Origin: Sphingopyxis sp.
Lineage (GTDB): Bacteria > Pseudomonadota > Alphaproteobacteria > Sphingomonadales > Sphingomonadaceae
Length of the DNA stretch: 64,000 nucleotides
Assembly (NCBI RefSeq): GCF_025869345.1
Contig: NZ_JAOZVW010000040.1
Location: 1-64,000 of the forward strand
Direction of reading: 5' to 3'
A program made the translations under genes and the position numbers. Every line of letters begins with the position of its first letter. The first letter of the stretch is position 1. The notes beneath the pieces were generated by a model. It was not told where the DNA came from, searched no databases, and saw only the letters and a program-made list of their open reading frames with translations. Below are positions 26,382 to 36,100 of this stretch, one piece after another.

Positions 26382-27317
26382 ATGGCGTCCTTGCTGTCCT
26401 CGCTCCTCACCGCCGTGTCGGCGCTGGCGCTCGGCTCAACCGGGAGTTGGGACTTGAGGGCCGGCGATCAGACGTTCTTCCGCATCGAAATCAGGGAGAC
26501 GCCGGACGGCGCGACCGCGACGTGGGAGCGACCCGAGCATTTCCAAACCGATGGTGAGAATTTTTCGCGTGTCAGCGGCCCGGTGATCCGGCGCCAGACA
26601 CGCAGCGTTCGCTCGGTGGGCGCCGATATCGAAATCGTCTTCGATGATCCGACGCCCGGATCCGCACCGGACATTCTGCGCCTGCACCCGGTCGATACGG
26701 ATCATATGGAGATGACGATCGCAGGCGCTCCTTTCGAACCCTTCCCCCTGATCAGGACGCGCGCGGATGCGGCTTCGCTGGGGCCATGGGATTCGGGGCG
26801 CAGCTATGCCATCACCTTCGTTCGTCCGAGCAACGCGGAAATGAGCGCGATTTTCGATGCCGATCAGGCCGATCGCGAAAGCGCCGACATCGATTGGTCC
26901 ATCGTCGGCCCCGCCGACGACGAGCGGCGCGGCAGAGCCAGGCGATTGCTGGATTCGGGCGCGCTGCAAAGCGGCGACGATTATTATCACGCCGCCTTCG
27001 TTTTCCAGCACGGCAGCGACGCCAATGATTATCTGATGGCGCACCTGCTCGCGACGATCGCCATCGCAAGGGGGAGGTCCGATGCCGTCTGGATCGCCTC
27101 GGCGACACTCGACAGATATTTGCAGGCTATCGGCAAGCCGCAAATTCTAGGCACGCAATACACCATTTCCGCTGGCGCTCCGGCGACACAGGAGCCCTAC
27201 GATCGCGCCCTGATATCGGATGCGATGCGCAAGGCACTCCATGTTCCGTCGATCAAGGAACAGGAGGAGCGGCGACGGCAATACGGGGAAGCGGCCCCAG
27301 CGCCCCAAAAGAATTAG
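26382..27317 (+). CDS. Secreted protein with a DUF6624-like domain
   Basis: A 311-residue protein. A weak signal peptide (MASLLSSLLTAVSALALGS) precedes a beta-rich N-terminal half of about 150 residues with no known match. The C-terminal half (DDYYHAAFVFQHGSDANDY, LATIAIARG, ATLDRYLQAIGKPQILGTQY) matches the DUF6624 pattern as I remember it, where an FQHG motif and a 'GxPQxxGTQ' segment are diagnostic. The function of that domain is unknown. The start was put at the ATG rather than a GTG five codons before. Confidence 0.7.
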   Translation: MASLLSSLLTAVSALALGSTGSWDLRAGDQTFFRIEIRETPDGATATWERPEHFQTDGENFSRVSGPVIRRQTRSVRSVGADIEIVFDDPTPGSAPDILRLHPVDTDHMEMTIAGAPFEPFPLIRTRADAASLGPWDSGRSYAITFVRPSNAEMSAIFDADQADRESADIDWSIVGPADDERRGRARRLLDSGALQSGDDYYHAAFVFQHGSDANDYLMAHLLATIAIARGRSDAVWIASATLDRYLQAIGKPQILGTQYTISAGAPATQEPYDRALISDAMRKALHVPSIKEQEERRRQYGEAAPAPQKN

Positions 27318-27486
27318 AGGCGGCGGGTCTGGCTGTCTTCGGGCCGCGAAGCGATCGCAGACCTGATTGAACAAGCGACCGTGTCGTCGATCAAGCCCCG
27401 GCAATATCGAGAAATTTCAGGTCCGGGCTACGGAAGCCTCGGATGATGCGGATCGACGCCGCATGACCGACGACCCCGCCGAGGAC

Positions 27487-27518
27487 GGGAGGACGACCCC
27501 ATGTGGAGTCGCCCTCCC
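27487..27518 (-). terminator. Hairpin downstream of petC, possible terminator
   Basis: Arms GGGAGG/CCTCCC and CGAC/GTCG pair with single mismatches around a short ATGT loop, nine bases past the petC stop. No T-run follows on the transcribed strand, so termination may need Rho or the hairpin may only protect the mRNA end. Confidence 0.4.
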
Positions 27519-27526
27519 CTCGTTTA

Positions 27527-28339
27527 TCAATGCTTCTTGTCGGCCCAGATGTTCCGGTACGACATATAGGTCAGGCCGGTGAAGATGAGCAGAAAGATGA
27601 AGGCTGCCCAGCCCACCTGATGGCGCTTCACCAGCTTCGGCTCGGCGGTCCACACCAGGAAGGCGGCGACGTCGCTGGCCATCGCCTTCACATCGTTCGG
27701 CGAACCGTCGGCGAAGGTCACCTGGCCGTCGTGCAGCGGCGGCGCCATCGCGAGGTTGAGGTTCGCGAAATAGGGGTTGAAGTGCAGGCCCGTCGGCGGC
27801 TGCAGTTCCTTCGGCAGGTTCGCCGGGGGATTCTGGAAGCCGGTCAGCAGCGAATAGACATAGTTCTTGCCGCCTTCGCGCGCCTTGGTGATCAGCGACA
27901 GGTCGGGCGGCAGCGCATTGTTGTTCGCCGCGCGCGCCGCGGTTTCATTGGCATAGGGCGCCGGGAAATGATCCGACGGCAGGCCGGTGCGCGTCGACGG
28001 TTCGCCGGTGTCGGGGTTGATCGACGGGATCGTGTCATAGCTCTTGGCAAAGCTCTTGATCTGCCCCTCGCTATAGCCGAGATCCGCGATGTCGCGGAAG
28101 GCGACGAGGTTCAGGCTGTGGCACGCCGAACAGACTTCCTTATACACCTGCATCCCGCGCTGCAGCTTGGCCTTGTCCCAATGCGGGAGCAGGCCGTCGC
28201 TGGACAGCGCCAGATGCTTCGGCTCCTTGTGGAACGCGTGCGAGGCGTTGGGTTCATTGGTGAGCGGTGTCGTGAAGATCGCGCACAGCAGGGCTGCAAT
28301 GAAACCCAGACCGACGAGAAAACCGAGCGGACGAACCAT
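27527..28339 (-). CDS. petC: Cytochrome c1 of the bc1 complex
   Basis: A 270-residue heme protein that passes electrons from the Rieske protein to cytochrome c. An N-terminal hydrophobic signal or anchor (VRPLGFLVGLGFIAALLCAIF) precedes the CSACHSLN heme-attachment motif. The axial methionine is in NLAMAPPLHDG. A C-terminal transmembrane anchor (VGWAAFIFLLIFTGLTYMSY) ends in a basic tail. The start follows ATAGGAG. It is the last gene of petABC, 31 bases after petB. Confidence 0.97.
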   Translation of the reverse strand: MVRPLGFLVGLGFIAALLCAIFTTPLTNEPNASHAFHKEPKHLALSSDGLLPHWDKAKLQRGMQVYKEVCSACHSLNLVAFRDIADLGYSEGQIKSFAKSYDTIPSINPDTGEPSTRTGLPSDHFPAPYANETAARAANNNALPPDLSLITKAREGGKNYVYSLLTGFQNPPANLPKELQPPTGLHFNPYFANLNLAMAPPLHDGQVTFADGSPNDVKAMASDVAAFLVWTAEPKLVKRHQVGWAAFIFLLIFTGLTYMSYRNIWADKKH

Positions 28340-28370
28340 GGCTGTATCAGCTCCTATTAAAGTCCGGCGC

Positions 28371-29651
28371 TCAGGCCGTGGCCGCCGACTTGTCGTCGGC
28401 ATGCTTTGCGAGGACCGCTTCGGTGATCGAGTTCGGCATCGGCAACGGCCGTTCGATCCGCGAAATGATCGGCAGGATGATCAGGAAGTGGGCGAAATAA
28501 TACGCCGCGCAGAACTGGCTGAGGAACACATAGGGTTGTTCAGCCGGGCTCTTGCCACACCATCCGAGGACGAACACATCGAGGACGAGCAACCAGAAGA
28601 AGATGCGGTTGAGCGGACGATAGTTCGACGATTTCACCGGCGAGCTGTCGAGCCACGGCAGGAAGAACAGCAGCGCGATCGCCGCGAACATCGCGATGAC
28701 GCCCCACAGCTTCGCGTCGATCCACAGGAAGTTGAAGGTGAAGGCGCGCAGGATCGCGTAGAAGGGCCAGAAATACCATTCGGGCACGATATGCGCGGGG
28801 GTCGAGAGCGGATTCGCGGGGATATAGTTATCCGCGTGACCGAGCAGGTTCGGGCTGAAGAAGGTCAGCGCGACGAAGACGAGCAGGAACACGCCGACGC
28901 CGAAGCCGTCTTTCGCGGTGTAATAGGGGTGGAACGGGACGGTGTCCTGTTCGTCCTTCACCTCGATGCCCGTCGGGTTCGACGACCCCGGAATATGCAG
29001 CGCCCAGATGTGCAGGATGATGACCCCCGCGATCACGAAGGGCAGCAGATAGTGCAGCGAGAAGAAGCGGTTGAGCGCGGCATTGTCGGGCGCGAAGCCG
29101 CCGAGCAGCCAGACGCGGATCGGATCGCCGACGACCGGAATCGCCGAGAAGAAGCCGGTGATCACCTGCGCGCCCCAGAAGCTCATCTGGCCCCAGGGAA
29201 GGACATAGCCCATGAAGGCGGTCGCCATCATCAGGAGGAAGATCACGACGCCGAGCAGCCACACCATTTCGCGCGGCGCCTTGTACGATCCGTAATAGAG
29301 GCCGCGGAAGATGTGCAGATAGACGACGATGAAGAACATGCTCGCGCCGTTCATATGCGCGTAGCGGATGAACCAGCCGGCGTTCACGTCGCGCATGATA
29401 TGCTCGACCGAGTTGAAGGCGACGCCCGCATTGGCGGCATAATGCATCGCCAGCACGATGCCGGTGACGATCTGGATGACCAGCGCGGCACCCGCGAGGA
29501 CGCCGAAGTTCCAGAAATAGTTGAGGTTGCGCGGAACCGGATAGCCGGGACCAGTGGCATTATAGACGAGCCGCGGAATCGGCAGCTTCTCGTCCATCCA
29601 CTTCATCAGCGGATGCTGGGGTTCATATGGTTTGGCCCAGGGAAAGCTCAT
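28371..29651 (-). CDS. petB: Cytochrome b of the bc1 complex
   Basis: A 426-residue integral membrane protein with eight helices holding hemes bL and bH. Recognisable are the [11 protein letters not shown] and [21 protein letters not shown] regions, the Qo-site segment [19 protein letters not shown], the heme ligand histidines in helices B and D, and the Qo-site motif PEWYF. It follows petA by 13 bases. The complex oxidises ubiquinol and pumps protons. Confidence 0.98.
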   Translation of the reverse strand: MSFPWAKPYEPQHPLMKWMDEKLPIPRLVYNATGPGYPVPRNLNYFWNFGVLAGAALVIQIVTGIVLAMHYAANAGVAFNSVEHIMRDVNAGWFIRYAHMNGASMFFIVVYLHIFRGLYYGSYKAPREMVWLLGVVIFLLMMATAFMGYVLPWGQMSFWGAQVITGFFSAIPVVGDPIRVWLLGGFAPDNAALNRFFSLHYLLPFVIAGVIILHIWALHIPGSSNPTGIEVKDEQDTVPFHPYYTAKDGFGVGVFLLVFVALTFFSPNLLGHADNYIPANPLSTPAHIVPEWYFWPFYAILRAFTFNFLWIDAKLWGVIAMFAAIALLFFLPWLDSSPVKSSNYRPLNRIFFWLLVLDVFVLGWCGKSPAEQPYVFLSQFCAAYYFAHFLIILPIISRIERPLPMPNSITEAVLAKHADDKSAATA

Positions 29652-29664
29652 CTTATCTCGCTCC

Positions 29665-30222
29665 TCAGCCGATCGTCACGACGGTGTCGCTGTTGAATTC
29701 ATAGGGCGGCACAGCCAGATTCTTGGGTGCCGGGCCCTTACGGATGCGCGCCGCGGTGTCGTAGTGCGACCCGTGGCACGGGCAGAAATAACCGCCGTAA
29801 TCGCCGCGATTCTCACCCTCGGCGGCGCCGAGCGGCACGCAGCCGAGATGGGTGCAGACGCCCAGCGTGATCAGCCAGTTTTCCTTGCCGGGCTTGGTGC
29901 GCTCGTCGATCGTCTGCGGGTCGCGCAGTTCGCTCAAGGGAACCTTCTTCGCTTCCGCGATCTCGACCGGGGTCAGGTTGCGGACGAACACCGGCTGTTT
30001 GCGCCAGCTCGTCTTGATCGCCTGCCCCGGCTGGATCGCCGAAATGTCGATTTCGGTCGACGACAGCGCGAGCACGTCGGCGGAAGGATTCATCTGGTTG
30101 ACCAGGGGAAGCACCACCGCCGCCGCACCGACACCGGCGAAACTGACCGCCGCGATATTGATGAAGTCCCGGCGCCGCACGCCATCTTCGATGCCGGCGG
30201 TAGTTTCGGTTTCACTGGCCAT
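29665..30222 (-). CDS. petA: Rieske iron-sulfur subunit of the bc1 complex
   Basis: A 185-residue protein with an N-terminal [20 protein letters not shown] that serves as a Tat signal and membrane anchor. The Rieske cluster ligands are in CTHLGC and CPCHGSHYD. The C-terminal [14 protein letters not shown] is usual. The start was set at [10 protein letters not shown], preceded by AAGGGCAGTCG; a longer frame with 41 extra residues has no such site. It heads petA-petB-petC. Confidence 0.97.
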   Translation of the reverse strand: MASETETTAGIEDGVRRRDFINIAAVSFAGVGAAAVVLPLVNQMNPSADVLALSSTEIDISAIQPGQAIKTSWRKQPVFVRNLTPVEIAEAKKVPLSELRDPQTIDERTKPGKENWLITLGVCTHLGCVPLGAAEGENRGDYGGYFCPCHGSHYDTAARIRKGPAPKNLAVPPYEFNSDTVVTIG

Positions 30223-30446
30223 TCGACTGCCCTTGCATGGGTGAACTGACAAAGTCCCCGAAGAAGGATGGCCCGCCCCGTTGCGCGCGCACAAAACGGC
30301 GCAGCCCGGCGGCCCCTCCGGGAATTGCGGGCCTGATAGCCGCACAGTCCGGGCTTGCCAACAGGCAATTTCCCCTTCGTCTCATCGATCGGCCCTTCGG
30401 ACCCTAAGCTCTCGATTCCTTCGCCCGCCGGGACTATGGCGACGGC

Positions 30447-30905
30447 ATGGAAATCGCCCTGTTTCAGCCCGATATCGCGGGCAATGTCGGCACGATCCTG
30501 CGCACCGCCGCCTGTTTCGGGGCGCCCGCGCATATCATCGAGCCGTGCGGTTTCCCCTTCGGCGACGCGGCGCTGAAGCGCGCCGGAATGGATTATGCGG
30601 TGCGCGCCAATGTCCGGCGGCACCCCGGCTGGGATGCATTCCGCCAATGGGCGCAGATCGGCGGCCAGCGCCTCGTCCTGCTTTCGACTGCGGGCGCGAC
30701 TCCGCTGCCCGGCTTTGATTTCGATCAAGGCGATGTGCTGCTGTTCGGATCAGAGAGCGCCGGCGTTCCGCACCATGTCCACGAGGCCGTCGCCGCGCGG
30801 GTCGCGATTCCGATGCAGCCCGGCTTTCGCTCCTTGAATGTCGCGGTCGCGGCTGGCATCGCGCTCGCCGAGGCGCTCCGCCAAACGAAAGGCTTTTCCG
30901 CATGA
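30447..30905 (+). CDS. trmL: tRNA (cytidine/uridine-34-2'-O)-methyltransferase
   Basis: A 152-residue minimal SPOUT methyltransferase acting at the wobble base of leucine tRNAs. It opens with ALFQPDIAGNVGTILRTAAC and has the trefoil-knot cofactor loop LLFGSESAGVP and the final IPMQPGFRSLNVAVAAGIAL. Length and motifs match TrmL. It is divergent from petA and overlaps hemF by four bases. Confidence 0.96.
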   Translation: MEIALFQPDIAGNVGTILRTAACFGAPAHIIEPCGFPFGDAALKRAGMDYAVRANVRRHPGWDAFRQWAQIGGQRLVLLSTAGATPLPGFDFDQGDVLLFGSESAGVPHHVHEAVAARVAIPMQPGFRSLNVAVAAGIALAEALRQTKGFSA

Positions 30906-31762
30906 TTTCGCTCGATCCCCAGCAACAGGCGGCGCGAAGCTGGTTCGAGTCGCTGCGCGACCGCATCTGCGCCGCGTTCGAAGCGATCGAGCGCGAGGCC
31001 GGCAGCGACGCGAGCTTCGCCTATACCCCATGGGACCGCGAGGCCGAAGGGATCGCGCCCGGCGCGGGCGGCGGCGGCGTGCGCGCGGTGATGACGGGGC
31101 AGGTCTTCGAAAAGGTCGGGGTCAACGTCTCGACCGTCGGCGGCGAATTCGCACCCGATTTCGCGGCGTCGATCCACGGCGCGGGCGAAGACCCCAGTTT
31201 TTTCGCGACCGGAATCAGCCTGGTGGCGCATATGGCGAACCCGCATGTGCCCGCGGTGCATATGAACACGCGCTTCCTCGCGACGACGAAGCGCTGGTTC
31301 GGCGGCGGCGCCGACCTCAATCCGCCGATTCCCTATGCGGAAGACACCGACGCCTTTCACGCGCGCTTTCGCGCCGCCTGCGCGCCCTATGGCCCCGACG
31401 TCTACGAACGCTACGCCAAATGGGCCGACGATTATTTCTATATCCCGCATCGCGGCGTGCATCGCGGCGTCGGCGGCATCTTCTACGACCATCTCGAATG
31501 CGGCGACGATGCCGAGTTCGACCGCAATTTCGCCTTCACCCAAGGCGTCGGCGAAGCTTTCCTCGATATCTTCCCGCAGATCGTGCGGCGCCGCATGACC
31601 CTGCCCTTCACCGACGCCGATCGCGAGGAACAGCTCGTCTGGCGCGGGCGCTATGCCGAATTCAACCTCGTCTACGATCGCGGAACGCTGTTCGGGCTCA
31701 AGACCGGCGGCAATATCGACGCGATCCTGATGAGCCTGCCGCCGCTCGCCAAATGGAGCTGA
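30902..31762 (+). CDS. hemF: Oxygen-dependent coproporphyrinogen III oxidase
   Basis: A 286-residue cytoplasmic enzyme of heme synthesis converting coproporphyrinogen III to protoporphyrinogen IX with oxygen. The family signatures FGGGADLNPPIPYAED, the NPHVPAVHMNTRF strand, the RGVHRGVGGIFYDHLE loop and the C-terminal NLVYDRGTLFGLKTGGNID are all present. Its ATGA start overlaps the end of trmL. Being next to the cytochrome bc1 operon suits its role in heme supply. Confidence 0.98.
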   Translation: MISLDPQQQAARSWFESLRDRICAAFEAIEREAGSDASFAYTPWDREAEGIAPGAGGGGVRAVMTGQVFEKVGVNVSTVGGEFAPDFAASIHGAGEDPSFFATGISLVAHMANPHVPAVHMNTRFLATTKRWFGGGADLNPPIPYAEDTDAFHARFRAACAPYGPDVYERYAKWADDYFYIPHRGVHRGVGGIFYDHLECGDDAEFDRNFAFTQGVGEAFLDIFPQIVRRRMTLPFTDADREEQLVWRGRYAEFNLVYDRGTLFGLKTGGNIDAILMSLPPLAKWS

Positions 31763-31765
31763 CGC

Positions 31766-31797
31766 GAAAAAGGGCGCCCCGCCTGCGGAGCGCCCTC
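31766..31797 (-). terminator. Terminator of the paralogous membrane-protein genes
   Basis: On the minus strand the stem GGGCGCTCC...GGGGCGCCC is followed by TTTTT. It lies between the convergent stop codons of hemF and the 298-residue membrane protein and probably ends the latter's transcript; on the plus strand the T-run is weak. Confidence 0.7.
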
Positions 31798-31816
31798 ATT
31801 TCGGATCAGCCTCCGG

Positions 31817-32713
31817 TCAGGCGAAAACGCCGGCGTTGCTGTCGGTGTTGACGCAGCGATAGATCGCCGCCGGCGTCGCGACCGACAGCAGGATCAGCGG
31901 AACATAGATCAGCAGGCCGAAAATAACGGCGAACAGGATCGTGCCCGCGCCCGCGCCGGGGCTTCCCATCGCGCCGAAGATGCCCCCCGCCGCTCCGGCG
32001 ATACCGCCGAAGATCAGGTTGGCGACCATCAGGAAAACGAACGACAGGATCGCGATGATCAGGTTGAAGCCGACGATCGTCCACTGCGACGCGCCGGTCA
32101 ATTTCCAGGACGCGCCCAAGGCGGCGAACGGGTTCGACCGGCGGTGCGCCGCCATCCACGGTCCCGCGACCCCCAGCCGCCCGAACAGCCACAGGAAAAA
32201 GACGAGGATCGCGATATAGACGATGATCCCAAAGACGATCAGTCCGCCCGAAACGCCGCCGTTCATGAAGATTTCGGGCGACAGGCCGCTCACCCCGAAC
32301 AGTGCGACCGCGAACAGCCCGACGATCAGGAGAATGATATACATCGCGATGACCATCCCGATGTAGAGGATGAACAGCGCCCCGACATAGGCAGCGCCGG
32401 CGCCGAGCGACCAGCCGATGTCCGCGGCCGGATCGCCCCCGACCAGACCGCTGCGCCAGATGAGAAGGCTCGCCGCGAACATCACCGTCCCCGCGATGAT
32501 CGCAAAGAAGAAGATTTTGCCGAAGATACCCAGCACGATGGAGGGATCGTTGGGCGACGCCATCATCGACGCGAAGGTACTGCCGAGCAGCAGCCAGCCC
32601 AGCAACGCGATCGCCACCAGCGCCCCGCCCAGATACAGCAACATCCGCGCCCAATTGGCGCCCAGAAAGGCGAACGTCTCCGAAAAGGCCGCCCCTATGC
32701 TCATTTTGGCCAT
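31817..32713 (-). CDS. Polytopic membrane protein, paralogue of its upstream neighbour
   Basis: A 298-residue inner-membrane protein with about six hydrophobic helices, glycine and alanine rich. It shares with the upstream gene product the pattern 'NPFAALGASWKLTGASQW' just before the last helices. This layout resembles the membrane domain of glycerophosphodiester phosphodiesterase-like (GdpD membrane) or DUF7544-type proteins, but no catalytic part is attached. It is encoded 60 bases downstream of its paralogue. Function unknown. Confidence 0.75.
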   Translation of the reverse strand: MAKMSIGAAFSETFAFLGANWARMLLYLGGALVAIALLGWLLLGSTFASMMASPNDPSIVLGIFGKIFFFAIIAGTVMFAASLLIWRSGLVGGDPAADIGWSLGAGAAYVGALFILYIGMVIAMYIILLIVGLFAVALFGVSGLSPEIFMNGGVSGGLIVFGIIVYIAILVFFLWLFGRLGVAGPWMAAHRRSNPFAALGASWKLTGASQWTIVGFNLIIAILSFVFLMVANLIFGGIAGAAGGIFGAMGSPGAGAGTILFAVIFGLLIYVPLILLSVATPAAIYRCVNTDSNAGVFA

Positions 32714-32773
32714 GTCTCTTCCCCTGTTGTTAACCCCGACTGTCCTTCACATATTTCGTCCTGATGGGATGGA

Positions 32774-33517
32774 TTACTGGAAAATATCCCCCGCGCCCCG
32801 CGCCGCCAGTTGCCGATAGACCGATGCGAGCACCGCCGTGTTGAGCAGGCCGAAGCCCGCGGACACGGCCGAATTGATTACGCTGCCGATCAGATAGCCG
32901 AAAGAGCCGCGGACGCCGAAGATGCCGGTCACCTGCTGAACGATCAGCGAAATGACGATCAGGACGATCAGGAACAGGAAAACGAAGAAGGCGACCCGCC
33001 AGCCGTTGCCGCTCGTCAATTGCCAGCTGCCCATCAGGGCGGCGAACGGATTCTTGATATTGCGATCCGCCAGCAAGGGATAGGCGGCGGCGAGCCGGCC
33101 AAAGAGATAGATCGCCGGCACGATCAGCAGCAGGAACGCAATCCCCATCAACAGCGATTGCACCACGAACATCGCGATCATCGTCGGGATCATCGCCAGC
33201 GTAAAGAGCAGCGCCTCGCCGACGCTGGTGCCCGCCCGGGCAAGCCACAGCCGCAGAATCGCGAGCGATCCCAGCGTCGATGCCATGGTGATCGCCAGAA
33301 GCCACGGGAATTGCTGCTTCAAATCCGCGATGAGCATCGCATTGAGCTGTTCCGGGGTGATATTGCCGGGCGGCGAAAGCGGCACGGGGCCGAGCAGCGC
33401 CATCATCATGCCGGGCAGGAAAAAGAACAGCCCGGCCAGCACGCCGGTCAGCGGCAAGTGCGCGCGAACCAGCATCGTCGCATCGTCCCACGCCGCGCCC
33501 ATGTCGAATTTTGTCAT
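32774..33517 (-). CDS. Polytopic membrane protein, paralogue of its downstream neighbour
   Basis: A 247-residue protein beginning MTKFDMGAAWDDATMLVRAH, with helices at about 25-45, 75-100, 110-140 and 175-205. The segment NPFAALMGSWQLTSGNGW aligns with the matching part of the next gene product, and both start with a short amphipathic part ahead of the first helix. The start is the ATG behind GGGGTATCA. The pair probably arose by tandem duplication. Function unknown. Confidence 0.75.
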   Translation of the reverse strand: MTKFDMGAAWDDATMLVRAHLPLTGVLAGLFFFLPGMMMALLGPVPLSPPGNITPEQLNAMLIADLKQQFPWLLAITMASTLGSLAILRLWLARAGTSVGEALLFTLAMIPTMIAMFVVQSLLMGIAFLLLIVPAIYLFGRLAAAYPLLADRNIKNPFAALMGSWQLTSGNGWRVAFFVFLFLIVLIVISLIVQQVTGIFGVRGSFGYLIGSVINSAVSAGFGLLNTAVLASVYRQLAARGAGDIFQ

Positions 33518-33625
33518 TGATACCCCATCATTTTCTTTTCCCGGTTGCGGTCGAAACTGACGGCCTTCGCCCCCAATGTCCAGCCTCTTGCATCTGCGCC
33601 CGCGAAGCGGCACTTACCCCTCGCA

Positions 33626-34279
33626 ATGACCCGGCTTTCCACCCCCGAATGGACCGTCGCACCCGGCCGGACCGATTATGCCGCCGCGCTCGCCGACATG
33701 GAGGCGCGCGCGGCGGCGATCCAGGCGGGCACGGGGCGCGAGCGCGTCTGGCTGATCGAGCACCCGCCGCTCTATACCGCCGGGACCAGCGCCGATCCCG
33801 CCGAATTGCTCGACCCGCGCTTTCCGGTGTTCGATGCCGGGCGCGGCGGGCGCTATACCTATCATGGTCCCGGCCAGCGCGTCGGCTATGTCCAGCTCGA
33901 CCTCGCGAAACGCGGGCGCGACGTGCGCGCCTATGTCTCGGCGCTCGAGGGCTGGGTGATCGATGCGCTCGCGCTGCTCGGCGTCGCCGCGCGCCGCGCC
34001 GAGGGGCGCATCGGCATCTGGACCGACGATCCGGACGGGCGCGAAGCCAAGATCGGCGCGATCGGCGTCCGGGTGAAGCGCTGGGTCACGCTCCACGGCT
34101 TTTCGCTCAACGTCGATCCCGACATGACGCATTTCTCGGGGATCGTGCCGTGCGGGATCGCCGAGTTTCCGGTCACCAGCCTCGCGATGCTGGGGAAGCA
34201 GGCGTCGTTCGCCGAGGTCGATCGCGCGCTGGCCGGCGCCTTCCCCGCCTTTCTCGACAAGCTGCGGGCGAGCGACTAG
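33626..34279 (+). CDS. lipB: Octanoyltransferase LipB
   Basis: A 217-residue enzyme that moves octanoyl groups from acyl carrier protein to lipoyl domains. It shows [15 protein letters not shown], the [21 protein letters not shown] loop, the catalytic lysine in AKIGAIGVR and the acyl-accepting cysteine in [15 protein letters not shown]. The size is normal. The start was placed at the ATG of MTRLSTPEW. lipA is not in the window. Confidence 0.96.
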   Translation: MTRLSTPEWTVAPGRTDYAAALADMEARAAAIQAGTGRERVWLIEHPPLYTAGTSADPAELLDPRFPVFDAGRGGRYTYHGPGQRVGYVQLDLAKRGRDVRAYVSALEGWVIDALALLGVAARRAEGRIGIWTDDPDGREAKIGAIGVRVKRWVTLHGFSLNVDPDMTHFSGIVPCGIAEFPVTSLAMLGKQASFAEVDRALAGAFPAFLDKLRASD

Positions 34280-34289
34280 GAACGGCGCC

Positions 34290-34619
34290 ATGACGCGGAT
34301 CATCCTCAGCTCGCTCCTCCTGCTTTCGCTCGCGGCCTGCGGCAGCGAACCATCGGGCAAATCGACGGCCAAGCTCGATGCGGTGGAGGTTCAGCCCGGC
34401 TCGATCAGCGATTCGATGATCATCCTCGACAATGCGGCGGGCGACGGGACCGCGGTCGACAACAGCGTCCCCGACGATGGCGCCAAGAAGGACAGCGCCA
34501 AGCCCGCGACCGACACGGCGGAGGGCGACGAGGTCGCATCGGACAATCCCGATGCCGTGGAGGCGCCGTTGGCGCAGAAGGCGGTGACCGCCGACAGCGC
34601 GGCGAAGAAGGCCGAATAG
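34290..34619 (+). CDS. Small lipoprotein, low complexity
   Basis: A 109-residue protein whose N-terminus MTRIILSSLLLLSLAACGS is a lipoprotein signal with lipobox LAAC. The remainder is acidic and rich in Ala, Asp and Ser, probably disordered (TAVDNSVPDDGAKKDSAKPA). It begins 10 bases after lipB and may be co-transcribed with it. No family recognised. Confidence 0.78.
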   Translation: MTRIILSSLLLLSLAACGSEPSGKSTAKLDAVEVQPGSISDSMIILDNAAGDGTAVDNSVPDDGAKKDSAKPATDTAEGDEVASDNPDAVEAPLAQKAVTADSAAKKAE

Positions 34620-34631
34620 CCCGAGTCCGCT

Positions 34632-34714
34632 CGTCATTGCGAGCGGAGCGAAGCAATCCAGAGCGGTTTACGCCTGCCCCGGATTGCCGCGCGGCTTCGC
34701 CGCTCGCAATGACG
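34632..34714. repeat. Palindromic intergenic repeat, family B
   Basis: Ends CGTCATTGCGAGCGGAGCGA and CGCCGCTCGCAATGACG. The left half contains AAGCAATCCAGAGCGGTTTA, shared with the copies at 41092, 51841 and 54610. It lies between the convergent lipoprotein and queE genes. Confidence 0.92.
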
Positions 34715-34729
34715 GTGGATGTAATCTCT

Positions 34730-35362
34730 CTATCGCAGCCCCAGCGATTTGTGCGTCTGCAGCGACAGCCGCCAGCGCGGATCGGCCATCACCAGATCGA
34801 TGCAGGCCTGCACATTGGCCGCCGCGTTGGGATCGTCGAGCGGCTGAATCAGCCGGTGCGCGAAATCGAGCTCCGCGAGCGCCGCGACGTCGCTGCCCGG
34901 CTGCGGCCAGACGAGTTTCAGTTCGTCGCCGCTGCGCTGGACCAGCTCGCTGCCCGCCTTGGGGCTGACGCAGATCCAGTCGATGGTGCGCGGCACCGCG
35001 TGGGTGCCGTTGGTTTCGATCGCGATCGTGAAACCCCGTGCGTGCAAGGCGTCGATCAGCGGCGCATCGACCTGGAGCATCGGCTCGCCGCCGGTCAGCA
35101 CGACATAGCGGTCGCCCGCCCCTTCGCCCCAGCTTTCGCCGATCACCCGCGCCAGCGCCGCCGCATCGGCATATTTCGCACCGAGCGTGCCGTCGGTGCC
35201 GACGAAATCGGTATCGCAGAATTTGCAGACCGCCTTCGCGCGATCCCGCTCGCGCCCGGTCCACAGGTTGCAGCCCGCGAAGCGGCAGAAGACCGCGCGG
35301 CGCCCCGCCTGCGCGCCCTCGCCCTGCAGGGTCAGGAATATCTCTTTGACGGCATAGGCCAT
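34730..35362 (-). CDS. queE: 7-carboxy-7-deazaguanine synthase
   Basis: A 210-residue radical-SAM enzyme, third step of queuosine precursor synthesis. The start IFLTLQGEGAQAGRRAVFCR and the cluster cysteines in CNLWTG...CKFCDTDF show the expanded CX14CX2C spacing typical of many QueE proteins. The GGEP motif is LTGGEPML. It starts four bases after queC, in the same operon. Confidence 0.97.
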   Translation of the reverse strand: MAYAVKEIFLTLQGEGAQAGRRAVFCRFAGCNLWTGRERDRAKAVCKFCDTDFVGTDGTLGAKYADAAALARVIGESWGEGAGDRYVVLTGGEPMLQVDAPLIDALHARGFTIAIETNGTHAVPRTIDWICVSPKAGSELVQRSGDELKLVWPQPGSDVAALAELDFAHRLIQPLDDPNAAANVQACIDLVMADPRWRLSLQTHKSLGLR

Positions 35363-35366
35363 GGGA

Positions 35367-36050
35367 TCAGGCGTAGCGCGTCGGGTCGGCGAGCCCGGCC
35401 TCGGCGAAGCCCTTGCTGCGCAGCCGGCAACTGTCGCACGCGCCGCAATGCAGGCCGTCCGGGGTCGGGTCGTAGCACGACCAGCTCATCCCCGCGTCCA
35501 TGCCGAGCCGCGCCGCCTCGGCCGCGATATCGGCCTTGGTCATATATTGGAGCGGGGCCTGGATGCGAAAGGCGACGCCCTTGTCGCCGTCGCGCGTCGC
35601 CAGCGCCGCCAGTTTCTCGAAGCCCGCGATGAAATCGGGGCGGCAGTCGGGATAGCCCGAATAGTCGAGCGCGTTGACGCCGATCATGATGTCCTGCGCC
35701 TGCCGCGCCTCGGCCAGCCCGAGCGTCAGCGACAGGAAGATGAGGTTGCGCGCGGGCACGTAAGTGACCGGAACCTCGTCCCCCACCCCGTCCTTGGGCA
35801 CGTCGATGTCGGCGGTCAGCGCCGAGCCGCCGAAACGGCGAAGGTCGAGCGGCAGCACGATATGCTCGGCCGCGCCGACCTCGGCCGCGATGCGCGCCGC
35901 CGATTCGAGCTCGACGCGGTGGCGCTGGTTATAGTCGACCGTGAGCGCGACGATCCGCGCCCCGGCTTCGCGCGCCAGCCCCGCGCAGACCATCGAGTCG
36001 AGCCCGCCCGACAGGAGGACGATCACCGTCTTTCCGGAAAGATTTTGCAT
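35367..36050 (-). CDS. queC: 7-cyano-7-deazaguanine synthase
   Basis: A 227-residue enzyme making preQ0 from 7-carboxy-7-deazaguanine with ATP and ammonia. The PP-loop ATP site is LLSGGLDSMVC. The zinc site is formed by the cysteines of SWSCYDPTPDGLHCGACDSC. VPARNLIFLSL and the Y-S-G-Y-P-D-C-R motif are standard. The start was placed at MQNLSGKTV; the upstream extension is proline-rich and not conserved in the family. Together with queE it serves queuosine or 7-deazaguanine DNA modification; no dpd or tgt genes are in the window. Confidence 0.97.
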   Translation of the reverse strand: MQNLSGKTVIVLLSGGLDSMVCAGLAREAGARIVALTVDYNQRHRVELESAARIAAEVGAAEHIVLPLDLRRFGGSALTADIDVPKDGVGDEVPVTYVPARNLIFLSLTLGLAEARQAQDIMIGVNALDYSGYPDCRPDFIAGFEKLAALATRDGDKGVAFRIQAPLQYMTKADIAAEAARLGMDAGMSWSCYDPTPDGLHCGACDSCRLRSKGFAEAGLADPTRYA

Positions 36051-36100
36051 CGGCGCCAGATAGGCCCCTGCCTTCGCGGGTGCAAGTGTTGCAGCGCACC

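Noticed and set aside
33600-33632. A remnant of a family B repeat at the lipB start (CCTCGCAATGACC)
   Set aside because: Only about ten bases match and no inverted partner is present, so chance is more likely.
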